Below, in pieces: positions 8,114 through 16,858 of a stretch of 64,000 nucleotides of DNA. The stretch's first letter is position 1, and each line of letters opens with the position of its first letter. Location: assembly GCA_964526565.1 (NCBI GenBank), contig CAZGMC010000008.1, forward strand, positions 1 through 64,000, given 5' to 3'. Below the pieces are notes generated by a model. The model was not told the origin of the DNA, searched no databases, and was given only the letters and a program-made list of their open reading frames with translations. The translations under genes and the position numbers were made by a program. The stretch comes from CAZGMC01 sp964526565. GTDB lineage: Bacteria > Pseudomonadota > Alphaproteobacteria > DSM-16000 > Inquilinaceae.

Positions 8114-8581
8114 ATGGAAAATTCGACCGACGGCGTCGGCGCCGCCGTCTCCGGCGTCGTCAAGTGGTTCAACCCCGACAAGGGCTTTGGTTTCATTCGT
8201 CCGGACGACGGTTCCCGTGACGTGTTCCTTCACGTGTCGGCACTGCGCCGGGCCGGCTTCACCGATGCACCGGAAGGTGCCAAGGTGCTCATTGAGGTGG
8301 AGCAGGGCCAGAAAGGCCCGCAGGTCGCCCGGATCGTCGAGCTGGACAACCAGCCGGCCCAGCCGCAGGAGGCGCCGCGTCGGCCTTATGGCGGCGGCCG
8401 CGAGGGCGGCTTCGGCGGCCGCGAGGGCGGCTTCGGCGGCCGCGAGGGTGGCTTCGGCGCTCGTGAAGGGGGCTTCGGCGGCCATGAGGGGGGCTTCGGC
8501 CGTCGCGATGACGACGGCCGGCCGCCGCGCGAACCCCGCGGCCGCCGCCCGCCGGGCCCATCGCGGGGCTGGCGCGACTGA
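8114..8581 (+). CDS. Cold-shock domain protein with glycine/arginine-rich repeat tail
   Basis: This 155-residue nucleic-acid-binding protein carries a cold-shock domain at about residues 13-80 with both RNA-binding motifs (KGFGFIRPD and DVFLHVSAL). The tail is low-complexity: five seven-residue GGREGGF-type repeats at residues 94-128, then an Arg/Pro/Gly stretch. Such tails resemble RGG boxes and could add RNA affinity or self-association. The gene is preceded by a 245-bp gene-free leader, long enough for the thermosensitive 5' UTR seen in many csp mRNAs, although I could not identify its elements. Ordinary CspA proteins are about 70 residues, so the tail is the distinctive part. Confidence 0.92.
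   Translation: MENSTDGVGAAVSGVVKWFNPDKGFGFIRPDDGSRDVFLHVSALRRAGFTDAPEGAKVLIEVEQGQKGPQVARIVELDNQPAQPQEAPRRPYGGGREGGFGGREGGFGGREGGFGAREGGFGGHEGGFGRRDDDGRPPREPRGRRPPGPSRGWRD
8393..8497 (+). repeat. Five in-frame 21-bp repeats in the cold-shock gene
   Basis: Five head-to-tail 21-bp units encode GGREGGF (two near-identical copies, then variants with GARE and GGHE). The first three copies differ by a single base; the last two differ more. Because the unit is a multiple of three, copy-number change would lengthen or shorten the tail without breaking the frame. Confidence 0.9.
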
Positions 8582-8582
8582 A

Positions 8583-8649
8583 CCTGAGCCGCCCGGCCTG
8601 AGCGCCCGGCCTGAGCGCCAGGCCTGAGCCGCCCGGCCTGAGCGCCAGG
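8583..8649. repeat. Degenerate 13-14 bp tandem repeats after the cold-shock gene
   Basis: Five units alternate between cctgagccgcccgg (14 bp) and cctgagcgcc(c/a)gg (13 bp), beginning directly after the stop of the cold-shock gene. The unequal unit length argues against a coding role. Each unit carries a CCTGAGC core. The array lies in the 411-bp gap before the antiporter gene, which otherwise holds no recognisable feature except a ribosome-binding site at its end. Confidence 0.8.
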
Positions 8650-8992
8650 CCGCCGTCGCGGTCGCAGGTGATTCGCCCGCGCGCTGCCGACCGGTGCCGG
8701 CGGGCGCGGCGGGACATGCCGGCTTGGATGCCAGCGACTCGAGTACCGAGCGACACGAGTCCGCTGCGGGTCCGTGGCCGAACCGGGATGGCGGCTTCGG
8801 GTGTGCCCCGCGCCTCCGGACACGGGATCCGGCCGCCCGCCGGACCGCAGTCTCGGCGCAGCAGCCGACGCGCCAGGCCGGGGCCGGCGACCGATGCGGT
8901 CGCATTGCTCCGGCATGCATGCCCGGGACTGCGTCCTGCTGCGGGCTCCGCTGGTCCGGGACGTCTGCATCGGTTCCCAGGAGCGACTCCCG

Positions 8993-10852
8993 GTGTCGAA
9001 CCTCGTGATCCTTCTGGCCGGGCTGCTGGTGCTGGCCATCGCCTGCCAGTGGCTGGCGTGGCGGCTGCATCTGCCGGCGCTGGTGCTGCTCAGCGCCGTC
9101 GGCATCGTGCTGGGCCCGGTGCTGGGCGTGCTCGAACCCTATGCGCTGCTCGGCGAGTCGATGCCGCAGCTCGTCTCGCTGGCGGTGGCGGTGATCCTGT
9201 TTGATGGCGGGCTCAACCTGCGCCTGCACGAGCTGCGCGAGACGCGACAGGCGGTGCTGCGCCTGGTGCTGGTCGGGGCGCCGCTGGCCTGGCTGCTGAT
9301 CGCCGCGGCCGCCCACAATGTCGCCGGGCTGAGCTGGGCGGTGGCGGTGCTGTTCGGCGGCATCCTGGTGGTGACCGGGCCGACCACCATCATGCCCCTG
9401 CTGCGCCAGGCGCGGCTGGGCACGCGGGTCGGCTCGGTGCTCAAATGGGAGGGCATCGTCAACGACCCGATCGGCGCGCTGTTCGCCGTCATCACCTATG
9501 AGTACCTGACGACGCCGCACCTGCAGGAGAGCCCGGTGGGGGGCGGGGCGGTGTTCGTGCTGCTGATCCTGCTGCTGATCGGCGCCGGCTATGCCGCCGG
9601 CCTGCTGATCGCCTTCCTGTTCAAACGCGGATACTTTCCCGAGTTCCTCAAGGCGCCGACCCTGCTGACGACGGTCATTGCCGTCTATGTGCTCGGCAAC
9701 TGGGTGCAGCACGAGGGCGGCCTGATCACGGTCACGGTGCTGGGCGTGACGCTGGCCAACAGCCGTCTGCCCAGCATCGACGAGGTGCGCCGCTTCAAGG
9801 AGTACATCACGCTGCTGCTGGTGTCGCTGCTGTTCATCGTGTTGACGGCGACCCTGACGGCGGCGGACCTCGCCCAGTTGACCTGGCAGTCGCTGGCCTT
9901 CCTTGCCGTGCTGATGCTGGTGGTACGGCCGCTGACGGTGTTCGCCGCCGCGGTCGGCACCGGCATGACCCTGAACGAGAAGGCGTTCATCGGCTGGATC
10001 GCGCCGCGCGGCGTGGTCTGCGTGGCGATCTCGGGCCTGTTCGGGCCGCAGCTTGTCGCTGCCGGCTACGCCGACGGTGCCATGCTGGTGCCGCTCGCCT
10101 TCGCCGTGGTGTTCGCCACCGTCATCGTGCACGGCTTCTCCGTGGCGCCGCTCGGCCGGCGGCTGGGCCTGATCGCGCAGAAGATCAACGGCGTGCTGAT
10201 CGTCGGTGCCAACCCGTGGACCAGGGGCCTGGCCGAGACGCTGCAGGCGCGCGACGTGCCGGTGATGATCGTCGACAGCAACTGGCACCGCCTGCGCGAC
10301 GCCCGCCTGGCCGAGATCCCGGTGCACTACGGCGAGCCCCTGTCGGAGATCACCGAGCACGAGCTCGAGCTCAACCGGTTCAGCCTGCTGCTGGCGGCCA
10401 CCGACAACCTGGCCTACAACAGCCTGATCTGCTCGCGGTTCGCCCACGAGTTCGGCCGCGACCGCGTGTTTCAGCTGCCGGGCGACAAGGACGACGAGAA
10501 CGACCCGCGCGCCTTTGCCCTGACCGTGCGCGGCCGAACGCTGATCGGCGAGGGCGCGCGCTTCGACAACCTGATGCGGCGCCAACGCGGCGGCTGGCGC
10601 TTCTACAGCGCGAAGTTGAGCGACGAGTTCGGCTTCCGCGACTATCTGGCCGAGCACGGCAGCGGCTTCATTCCCGTCGCCGTGATCGCCGACAACGGCA
10701 CGGTGCAGTTCTTCAGCGCCAGGGCCAGCCCGACACCGCGGGCCGGCGACGTTGTCATCGGCTACGGACCCGATGAACACACGGCGGAGACACAGGCTCG
10801 CCCGGCCGCCGCGGACGGCCCGCAGAGGCTGCCGGACGCCGCCCGGTCTTGA
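8993..10852 (+). CDS. Cation/proton antiporter (NhaP/CPA1-type) with TrkA-like NAD-binding tail
   Basis: This 619-residue membrane protein probably exchanges Na+ or K+ for H+. About twelve hydrophobic segments fill residues 3-405, including the CPA signature VAVILFDGGLNL and ILVVTGPTTIMPLL with the WEGIVNDPIGAL motif that carries the ion-binding Asp. From about 415 to 525 lies a TrkA-N-like regulatory domain (VLIVGANPWTRGLAE, then LLAATDNLAYNSLIC), followed by a TrkA-C-like segment. I chose the GTG at 8993 because an AGGAG-type site sits about ten bases upstream and the first membrane helix follows at once. The longer upstream frame is Arg/Pro-rich and unlikely to be translated. Confidence 0.9.
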   Translation: MSNLVILLAGLLVLAIACQWLAWRLHLPALVLLSAVGIVLGPVLGVLEPYALLGESMPQLVSLAVAVILFDGGLNLRLHELRETRQAVLRLVLVGAPLAWLLIAAAAHNVAGLSWAVAVLFGGILVVTGPTTIMPLLRQARLGTRVGSVLKWEGIVNDPIGALFAVITYEYLTTPHLQESPVGGGAVFVLLILLLIGAGYAAGLLIAFLFKRGYFPEFLKAPTLLTTVIAVYVLGNWVQHEGGLITVTVLGVTLANSRLPSIDEVRRFKEYITLLLVSLLFIVLTATLTAADLAQLTWQSLAFLAVLMLVVRPLTVFAAAVGTGMTLNEKAFIGWIAPRGVVCVAISGLFGPQLVAAGYADGAMLVPLAFAVVFATVIVHGFSVAPLGRRLGLIAQKINGVLIVGANPWTRGLAETLQARDVPVMIVDSNWHRLRDARLAEIPVHYGEPLSEITEHELELNRFSLLLAATDNLAYNSLICSRFAHEFGRDRVFQLPGDKDDENDPRAFALTVRGRTLIGEGARFDNLMRRQRGGWRFYSAKLSDEFGFRDYLAEHGSGFIPVAVIADNGTVQFFSARASPTPRAGDVVIGYGPDEHTAETQARPAAADGPQRLPDAARS

Positions 10853-10956
10853 CAGGCAGCAGGGGCCGCGCCGATGGATCTGGCCCGTCCGGTGGACCGC
10901 GGACGGCGGGCCATCCATCCGGGGAATGTACAGGTCGAAGGGAGGCGAGATCCGCC

Positions 10957-11991
10957 ATGTCCATGGGCGCCATCGCCCGCCGTGCTGCCGCCGACCGCGC
11001 CACCGCCGCCCGAGCCGACGCCGACCGCGGCGGCGAGGACGCGGCGCTGCTCGACGCGGCGCGCCGCGTGCTGGCCATCGAGGCGCGCGGGCTGGAGACC
11101 CTGGCCGCCGGGCTCGGCGATGGCTTCGTTGCCGCGGTGCGGATGCTGGCGGCCGCCTCCGCCCACGTCATCGTCACCGGCATGGGCAAGAGCGGCCACA
11201 TCGGCACCAAGATCGCCGCGACGCTGGCCTCCACCGGCACGCCGGCGTTCTTCGTCCATCCGGGAGAGGCCAGCCACGGCGACCTGGGCATGATCACCCG
11301 CGCCAACGTTGTGCTGGCCCTGTCCAATTCCGGCGAGACGGCGGAGCTGTCGGACCTGCTCGCCTATACGCGGCGCCTGGACATCCCGCTGATCGCGCTC
11401 ACCGGCGGGGCCGACAGCACGCTGGCCCGCCGCGCCGACGTGGCGCTGGTCCTGCCGCCGGTGGAGGAGGCCTGTCCGCTCGGCCTGGCGCCGACCACGT
11501 CGACGACGATGGCGCTGGCCCTGGGCGACGCCCTGGCCATCGCCCTGCTGCAGATCAAGGGGTTCACCGCCGAGGACTTCCGCACCTTCCATCCCGGTGG
11601 CCGACTCGGCGCCATCCTGGTGCGGGTCGGCGACCTGATGCACGGGCGCGACCGCGTACCGACGGTCCGCACCGGCACGCCGATGGCCGAGGCGCTGATC
11701 ACGATGTCGCAGGGCGGGTTCGGTTGCACCGCGGTGTTGGACGAGGCCGGGCGGCTGGTCGGCATCGTCACCGACGGCGACCTGCGCCGCCACATGGCGC
11801 CCGACCTGCCGGCCCGGCCGGTGGATGCGGTCATGACCCGCAGCCCGAAGACCATTGGTGCGGACGCCCTGGTGGTGGAGGCGGTGCGCATCATGAACGC
11901 CAAGGCGATCACGGCGCTGCTGGTCGTCGACGACGGGACGCTGGTCGGCATCCTGCACGTCCACGACTGTCTGCGCGCCGGCACCTCCTGA
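10957..11991 (+). CDS. kdsD: Arabinose-5-phosphate isomerase (KpsF/KdsD family)
   Basis: This 344-residue enzyme converts ribulose 5-phosphate to arabinose 5-phosphate, the first step of Kdo synthesis for lipopolysaccharide. A SIS domain spans about residues 55-200 (VTGMGKSGHIGTKIA, FVHPGEASHGDLGMI, ALSNSGETAEL). Two CBS domains follow at about 225-340 (DLMHGRDRVPTV and VMTRSPKTIG). The ATG at 10957 is preceded by a GGGAGGCGAG ribosome-binding site. Length and domain order match canonical KdsD/GutQ. It heads the glycan-related half of the window but is separated from the next gene by 0.38 kb. Confidence 0.94.
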   Translation: MSMGAIARRAAADRATAARADADRGGEDAALLDAARRVLAIEARGLETLAAGLGDGFVAAVRMLAAASAHVIVTGMGKSGHIGTKIAATLASTGTPAFFVHPGEASHGDLGMITRANVVLALSNSGETAELSDLLAYTRRLDIPLIALTGGADSTLARRADVALVLPPVEEACPLGLAPTTSTTMALALGDALAIALLQIKGFTAEDFRTFHPGGRLGAILVRVGDLMHGRDRVPTVRTGTPMAEALITMSQGGFGCTAVLDEAGRLVGIVTDGDLRRHMAPDLPARPVDAVMTRSPKTIGADALVVEAVRIMNAKAITALLVVDDGTLVGILHVHDCLRAGTS

Positions 11992-12373
11992 CGACGGGGC
12001 CGGCCACCGTCGCCATGGGGCACGCCGGTTGCCTGGCGCGAATCACGCGTCGCCCCAGGATGCGTCCGTGGCGTTCTGCACAGGCTGCGGCCAGGGGGCC
12101 GGATCGGCATCAAGCCGCAACGGGCGTGGGTTGCGGGACCGATTCCTGTCGCCCGGTCACCAGAGCTTGCAACGGCTGGGCGGGTGGCGTATCGCCTTGG
12201 CCTTGGTATGCATTTCTTCGAAAGCATGAGTTTCTCGGTGCGACGCCCGCAACCCCGGTCCGCTATCCTTCGGCATGATCCGCCGGAGGCAAGTCCCGAC
12301 GACCGGTGTTGATGATGGTGGCGCAACCGGGGCAGGCATCCACGACGTCGACAACGGAACGGCAGCCGTGATC
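11992..12373. other. Gene-free gap, no recognised element
   Basis: This 382-bp stretch between kdsD and the nucleotide-sugar dehydratase shows no credible ORF, RNA gene or terminator. The dehydratase may start up to 99 bp earlier (ATG at 12275), which would shorten the gap. Confidence 0.5.
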
Positions 12374-14431
12374 ATGCGCAAGAGCCATCTCGCCTTCCTG
12401 CACGACCTGCTTGTGGCGCTGGCGTCGGTGGGGTTGGCGTTCTATCTGCGTGTGGGCGACGGCGCGTTCGTCCGGTACTGGCCGGTCATCGAGTATGGCA
12501 CCGCGATCTTCGGCGTCATCGCCGGCACCTGCTTCCTGGCCTTCGGCATGTACCGCGGCGTGTGGCGGTATGCCTCGCTGCCGGACCTGGTCTGCATCCT
12601 CAAGGCGTCGACCGTCGCCGTCCTTGTCTTCACCCTGGTCCTGGTGATGATCACCCGGTTCGAGCCGATCCCGCGCTCGGTGCCGATCATCCAGTGGCTG
12701 CTGCTGGTGTTCCTGCTGGGCGGGCCGCGCCTGGCCTACCGGCTGTTCAAGGACAACCGCCTGCGCCGGGTGACCGCACGGCAGCGCGACCAGCGGGTGC
12801 CGGTGCTGCTGGTCGGCGCCAACGATTCGGCAGAACTGTTCATCCGCGCCGCCCACGGCAACAGGCACGCCCCGTACCGTGTGGTTGCCGTTCTGGACGA
12901 ACGCGGCCGCCGCCAGGGCCGCGAGATCCACGGCGTGCCGATCTGCGACGGCCCGGCGCACCTGGCCGAGGTCGTGGCGCGGCTGGCGCAGCGGGGCGAA
13001 CGGCCGCAACGGCTGGTCCTGACCGATCCCACGCCGGCGGGCGCGAACATGCCCGTGCGCCGCCTGGTCGAGATGGCGGAGACCGCTGGGCTGGCGGTGT
13101 CACGGCTGCCGTCGGTGACGGAGCTGCGCGACGCCGGCGAGGAGGATCGCCTGAAGCTGCGCCCGATCGCACTGGAGGACCTGCTGGGCCGGCCGCAGAT
13201 CGCGCTGGACCTGGCGGCGATGCGCGACCTGGTCGGCGGGCGCCGGGTGCTGGTGACCGGGGCCGGCGGCACCATCGGCGCGGAGCTGACCCGCCAGATC
13301 GCCGGCTTCGGCCCGGCCGAGCTGGTGCTCGTCGACAACGGCGAGTTCAACCTCTACAGCATCGACCTGGAGGTACGGGAGACTTGGCCGACTCTGTCGT
13401 GCCGGCCGGTGCTGTGCGACGTGCGCGACCGCGATCGCATCGTCGCCCTGTGCACCGGGCACCGGCCGGAGCTGGTGTTTCACGCCGCCGCGCTGAAGCA
13501 CGTGCCGATGGTGGAGGGCAACCCCGGCGAAGGGGTGCTGACCAACGCGATCGGCACCCGCAATGTGGCCGACGCGGCGCGGGCGGTGGGCGCGCGCGCC
13601 ATGGTGCAGATCTCCACCGACAAGGCGGTCAACCCGACCAGCGTGATGGGCGCCACCAAGCGGCTGGCCGAGCACTACTGCCAGGCGCTCGACCTGGCCG
13701 GCCTCGGGGCCGGAGGAGCGCCCGGCGCGGCTCCCGCGGGGGCGGGCCGCGCCGCCGCCGCAGCGGCCGACGGGGAGGCCACCCGGTTCGTCGTCGTCCG
13801 GTTCGGCAACGTCCTGGGGTCGAGCGGGTCGGTGGTGCCACTGTTCCAGCGCCAGCTGGCCCGCGGCGGCCCGCTGACCGTGACCCACCCGGACATCCGG
13901 CGCTATTTCATGACGGTGCGCGAGGCGGTCGGGCTGGTGCTGCACGCCTCGGCGCACGCCGTCGCCCATCCGGCCGAGCGTGGCCGCATCCTGGTGCTGG
14001 ACATGGGCGAGCCGGTGCGCATCGCCGACGTGGCCCGGCAACTGATCCGCCTGTCCGGGCTGAAGCCGGACGAGGACGTGAAGATCGTGTTCACCGGCCT
14101 GCGCCCCGGCGAGAAGCTGTACGAGGAGCTGTTCGACTCCAGCGAGGTGCCGATGCGTACCGGTGCCGACGGCGTGCTGGCCGCCGCGCCGCCGCCGATC
14201 GACCTCCGGGTCCTGCAGCGGGCCGTCGACGAGCTTGCGGCCGCGGCCGGGCGCAGCGACTCCGGGCCAGTCCTGCGCCTGCTCGGCCAGTTCGTGCCAG
14301 GCTATCCCTGCGCCGACGACAATCCACACGGCACTGCCCGGCTCCTCCGGAGATCGAACGGTTACGGACGGGCCCGCGGCGATGGTGGCCGGCGGGAGGT
14401 CATGGAAGTCGGGCAGACCGACGGCACCTGA
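12374..14431 (+). CDS. Membrane-bound nucleoside-diphosphate-sugar 4,6-dehydratase (WbpM/FlaA1/CapD family)
   Basis: This 685-residue inner-membrane protein has four hydrophobic segments (about residues 6-24, 40-60, 80-105 and 110-125). A CoA-binding-like Rossmann domain follows (VPVLLVGANDSAELF), then a large SDR dehydratase domain with VLVTGAGGTIGAE, the conserved HAAALKHVPMVE, ISTDKAVNP and VMGATKRLAE, where Met replaces the usual SDR Tyr as in WbpM. The family converts UDP-GlcNAc to the 4-keto-6-deoxy sugar, a precursor of QuiNAc, FucNAc or bacillosamine-type sugars. I prefer the ATG at 12374, directly before the first helix, over 12275. An Ala/Gly-rich insert near residues 450-475 is unusual. 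Confidence 0.88.
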   Translation: MRKSHLAFLHDLLVALASVGLAFYLRVGDGAFVRYWPVIEYGTAIFGVIAGTCFLAFGMYRGVWRYASLPDLVCILKASTVAVLVFTLVLVMITRFEPIPRSVPIIQWLLLVFLLGGPRLAYRLFKDNRLRRVTARQRDQRVPVLLVGANDSAELFIRAAHGNRHAPYRVVAVLDERGRRQGREIHGVPICDGPAHLAEVVARLAQRGERPQRLVLTDPTPAGANMPVRRLVEMAETAGLAVSRLPSVTELRDAGEEDRLKLRPIALEDLLGRPQIALDLAAMRDLVGGRRVLVTGAGGTIGAELTRQIAGFGPAELVLVDNGEFNLYSIDLEVRETWPTLSCRPVLCDVRDRDRIVALCTGHRPELVFHAAALKHVPMVEGNPGEGVLTNAIGTRNVADAARAVGARAMVQISTDKAVNPTSVMGATKRLAEHYCQALDLAGLGAGGAPGAAPAGAGRAAAAAADGEATRFVVVRFGNVLGSSGSVVPLFQRQLARGGPLTVTHPDIRRYFMTVREAVGLVLHASAHAVAHPAERGRILVLDMGEPVRIADVARQLIRLSGLKPDEDVKIVFTGLRPGEKLYEELFDSSEVPMRTGADGVLAAAPPPIDLRVLQRAVDELAAAAGRSDSGPVLRLLGQFVPGYPCADDNPHGTARLLRRSNGYGRARGDGGRREVMEVGQTDGT

Positions 14432-14548
14432 CCGCTCTCACAGAGGGCGCGGCAGCCATGTTCTGCCGTCAACGCGGACGGAGTTCCGGGGCCGGGGTGG
14501 CGATGAACGCGGGGCTGTCGCAGGAGCAGCGTGCGCAGCGGTCCTCTT

Positions 14549-15328
14549 CTAGATTGTCATGCACGAGAAACCGCCGTCCACGGTGATCTCCGCCCCGGTG
14601 ACGAAGCTGGCAGCGTCGGAGAACAGCCACAGGACCGCGCCGACGAGCTCGATCGGTTCACCATAGCGTCCCATGGGAGTATGTCCGAGGATCGCGTCGT
14701 TGCGCGTCTTGTCGATGAAGTGTGTCCTGGACCACTCGGTCGGAAAGAACCCGGGACGCAGGGTGTTGACGCGCACGCCTTGGGTCGCCCATTCGCGGGC
14801 AATGTTCTGGGTCAGGTTCTTCACGCCGGCCTTTGCGGCGGAATAGGTGAAGGCCTTTGAAAGCGGTGGTCCGGCCGACGCCGACGACATGTTGATGATG
14901 CTGCCGCCGCCCCGCTCGAGCATGTGCGCACCGAACACCTGGCAGCCGTACAAGGTGGCGGTCAGGTGGCTGTCGATGATGGCATGGAACTCGTCCACCT
15001 CGATGTTGAGTAGCGGTGTCGGGGCGTTGATGCCGGCTCCGTTGACCAGGCAGTCGACCTTGCTGAAGCGGTTGACGATGGCAGCAAGAGCATCTCTGTG
15101 GCTTTGCTTGTCCACCGCCTCGATGGGCAGGTCGATGGCTTCGCCGCCGCCGGCCTCGATGTCGGCGACGGTCCTTGCCCGTGTCTCCGCAGAGCGGTCG
15201 AGCACGGCGATCCGGACGCCGGCCCGTGCCAGCCCGCGCGCCATCTCGCCGCAGAGAAAGCCGCCGCCACCGATTATGGCGGCGACCTTGCCCTCAAGAT
15301 TGAAAAACTGCGTCAAGTAGTCAGCCAT
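14549..15328 (-). CDS. SDR family NAD(P)-dependent oxidoreductase
   Basis: This 259-residue classical short-chain dehydrogenase has a glycine-rich cofactor motif near residues 19-26 (GGGGFLCG instead of the common TGGxxGIG), VNGAGIN, a catalytic Ser in INMSSASAG, YSAAK as the YxxxK pair, and a C-terminal ITVDGGF. Its substrate cannot be deduced from sequence. It is the last gene of a minus-strand run that includes a HAD phosphatase, aldolase, transaldolase-like protein and SIS isomerase, so an oxidation or reduction of a sugar or sugar acid is likely. It is convergent with the dehydratase gene, separated by about 120 bp. Confidence 0.88.
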   Translation of the reverse strand: MADYLTQFFNLEGKVAAIIGGGGFLCGEMARGLARAGVRIAVLDRSAETRARTVADIEAGGGEAIDLPIEAVDKQSHRDALAAIVNRFSKVDCLVNGAGINAPTPLLNIEVDEFHAIIDSHLTATLYGCQVFGAHMLERGGGSIINMSSASAGPPLSKAFTYSAAKAGVKNLTQNIAREWATQGVRVNTLRPGFFPTEWSRTHFIDKTRNDAILGHTPMGRYGEPIELVGAVLWLFSDAASFVTGAEITVDGGFSCMTI

Positions 15329-15377
15329 TGTCCCTCCTTGCGGCCATCAGGGCAGGCGCGGCGGCATGCTCGGCCGT

Positions 15378-16037
15378 TCAGCCCGCTCCGCCTGTGGCGC
15401 CGATCAGGCGGTTCAGATGCTCGTGGATGCCTACCAGATCCGGATAGACCGGGATGCCCTCGCCGAGGCCCTTGCCACTGTCGCGGCCGATGAAGGGTAC
15501 GCCTGTCGTCTCGGCCGAGCGACGGTCCTCTGGCGCGTCGCCGACATAGACCACGGTCTCCGGTGCCGCGCCGTGTCGGGAGAGGATGTCGCGGATGGCG
15601 GTCTCCTTGGGCCACGAGCCGGCATAGACCCGAGTGAACGTGTCGGTGAGGTCCCGCGCCCGCAGGATCGCCCACAGTTCCTCGTCGGGCGACATGGACA
15701 CCAAGTAAAGCGGGACACGGCCGGCGAAGTCCGCCAGGAAGTCGTCCAGGCCGGCGACCTTCGGGCAGTCCACGATGGCGCGAAAAACCAGCGTACTGAA
15801 GCGGTTCGACAGGCGCTCGCGGTCAGCCTCGGTGTAGGGACGTCCCAGGATGGTTTCGGTGATGTGCCTGAACTTCTCGAACCTCAGAGTCGCGTTGTGC
15901 GCCAAGTGGTAGTCCATGATGTCGTCGATGCGGTCCGGATGATCCGCCGCGAAGAGCTCGCGGAAGGCGCGGTCCTTGATGCCCACAGACTCGACGAGGG
16001 TGCCGTCAAAGTCGAGGATGATCGCGTTCAGTCCCAT
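15378..16037 (-). CDS. HAD family phosphatase
   Basis: This 219-residue soluble HAD-superfamily hydrolase shows all four motifs: nucleophile DFDGTLVES near residues 8-16, the Ser of LYLVSMSPDE, Lys in SWPKETAI, and VVYVGDAPEDRRSA with the metal-binding Asp. A helical cap lies between motifs I and II, as in phosphoglycolate phosphatase or beta-phosphoglucomutase relatives. The ATG at 16037 shares a base with the stop of the upstream aldolase, so the two are cotranslated. A phosphatase removing phosphate from a newly made ulosonate would fit the neighbours, but that is an inference. Confidence 0.88.
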   Translation of the reverse strand: MGLNAIILDFDGTLVESVGIKDRAFRELFAADHPDRIDDIMDYHLAHNATLRFEKFRHITETILGRPYTEADRERLSNRFSTLVFRAIVDCPKVAGLDDFLADFAGRVPLYLVSMSPDEELWAILRARDLTDTFTRVYAGSWPKETAIRDILSRHGAAPETVVYVGDAPEDRRSAETTGVPFIGRDSGKGLGEGIPVYPDLVGIHEHLNRLIGATGGAG

Positions 16038-16840
16038 CAGCCCGGAGCATCGCACAACGGGCCGCGCACACCGCCGATGTGGCCGCGGATGCGCTCGGCC
16101 CATTTCCACAGCAGGAAGATGTCCGACGACAGCACCGAGAACGTGAAGCCGGCATCGAGGGCGGCGCGCATGGTGACCGGATCGGGATCGACGATCTGGG
16201 TGCCGCAGGCGCGGCCGAGGCGGCGGCAGGCCTCGATCACGTGGCGGGCGGCCTCCTGGACGCGCGGGCTGTCGATCTGGCCGGGAATGCCGAGCGACCC
16301 CGACAGGTCGTAGGGCCCGACCATGGCGCCGTCGATCTCGTCGAACGCCAGCAGCGACTCGATGTTGTCGACGCCCTGCACGGTTTCGATCTGGATGATG
16401 ATCGACGACGCCGCATTCCAGCCGGCCGCGTAGTCCGCGAAGTCGAACCCGTATCCCTGGGCCCGCGCCACACCGAAGCTGCGCCGACCGAGCGGCGGGT
16501 ACTTCACCCAGGATATGATGTTCTCAACTTCCCCGGGGGTGGACACCATGGGCACGATCACCCCCTCGGCCCCGGAATCGAGGAGGCGCTTGATCATTTC
16601 TGCATTGTGGGAGGCGATGCGCGGCAGACAGATGGTGCCGCCAGCCTGGCATGCCGCAATGATCCGCTGCGCCTGCTCGAGCGAGATCGTGCTGTGCTCG
16701 ATGTCAATGCCGATGAAATCAATGCCGGCCCGCACCAGGATCTCGGTGATCTGCGGATGCCCGAGCGAGGTCCAGCCGGCGAACAGCGGGAGACGCGACC
16801 GCATCCTCTGGCGAAAGGCGCCGGCCCGAGACGAAGTCAT
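16037..16840 (-). CDS. HpcH/HpaI family aldolase
   Basis: This 267-residue class II (metal-dependent) pyruvate aldolase family member has LFAGWTSLGHPQITEIL, DFIGIDIEHS, the Arg of ICLPRIAS, metal-ligand Glu in IIIQIETVQGVDNIE and Asp in MVGPYDLSGSLG. Relatives cleave or form 4-hydroxy-2-oxo acids such as 2-keto-3-deoxyglucarate from pyruvate and an aldehyde. In a sugar-biosynthesis operon it may run in the condensing direction to build a 2-keto-3-deoxy acid. It overlaps the HAD gene and lies 18 bp after the transaldolase-like gene. Confidence 0.9.
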   Translation of the reverse strand: MTSSRAGAFRQRMRSRLPLFAGWTSLGHPQITEILVRAGIDFIGIDIEHSTISLEQAQRIIAACQAGGTICLPRIASHNAEMIKRLLDSGAEGVIVPMVSTPGEVENIISWVKYPPLGRRSFGVARAQGYGFDFADYAAGWNAASSIIIQIETVQGVDNIESLLAFDEIDGAMVGPYDLSGSLGIPGQIDSPRVQEAARHVIEACRRLGRACGTQIVDPDPVTMRAALDAGFTFSVLSSDIFLLWKWAERIRGHIGGVRGPLCDAPG

Positions 16841-16858
16841 GGCTGCGCACTCAGCTGC

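Noticed and set aside
7979..10918. 979-codon minus-strand open frame
   Set aside because: It is antisense to the cold-shock and antiporter genes, with His/Gln/Arg-rich translation typical of the antisense frame of GC-rich genes and no family resemblance.
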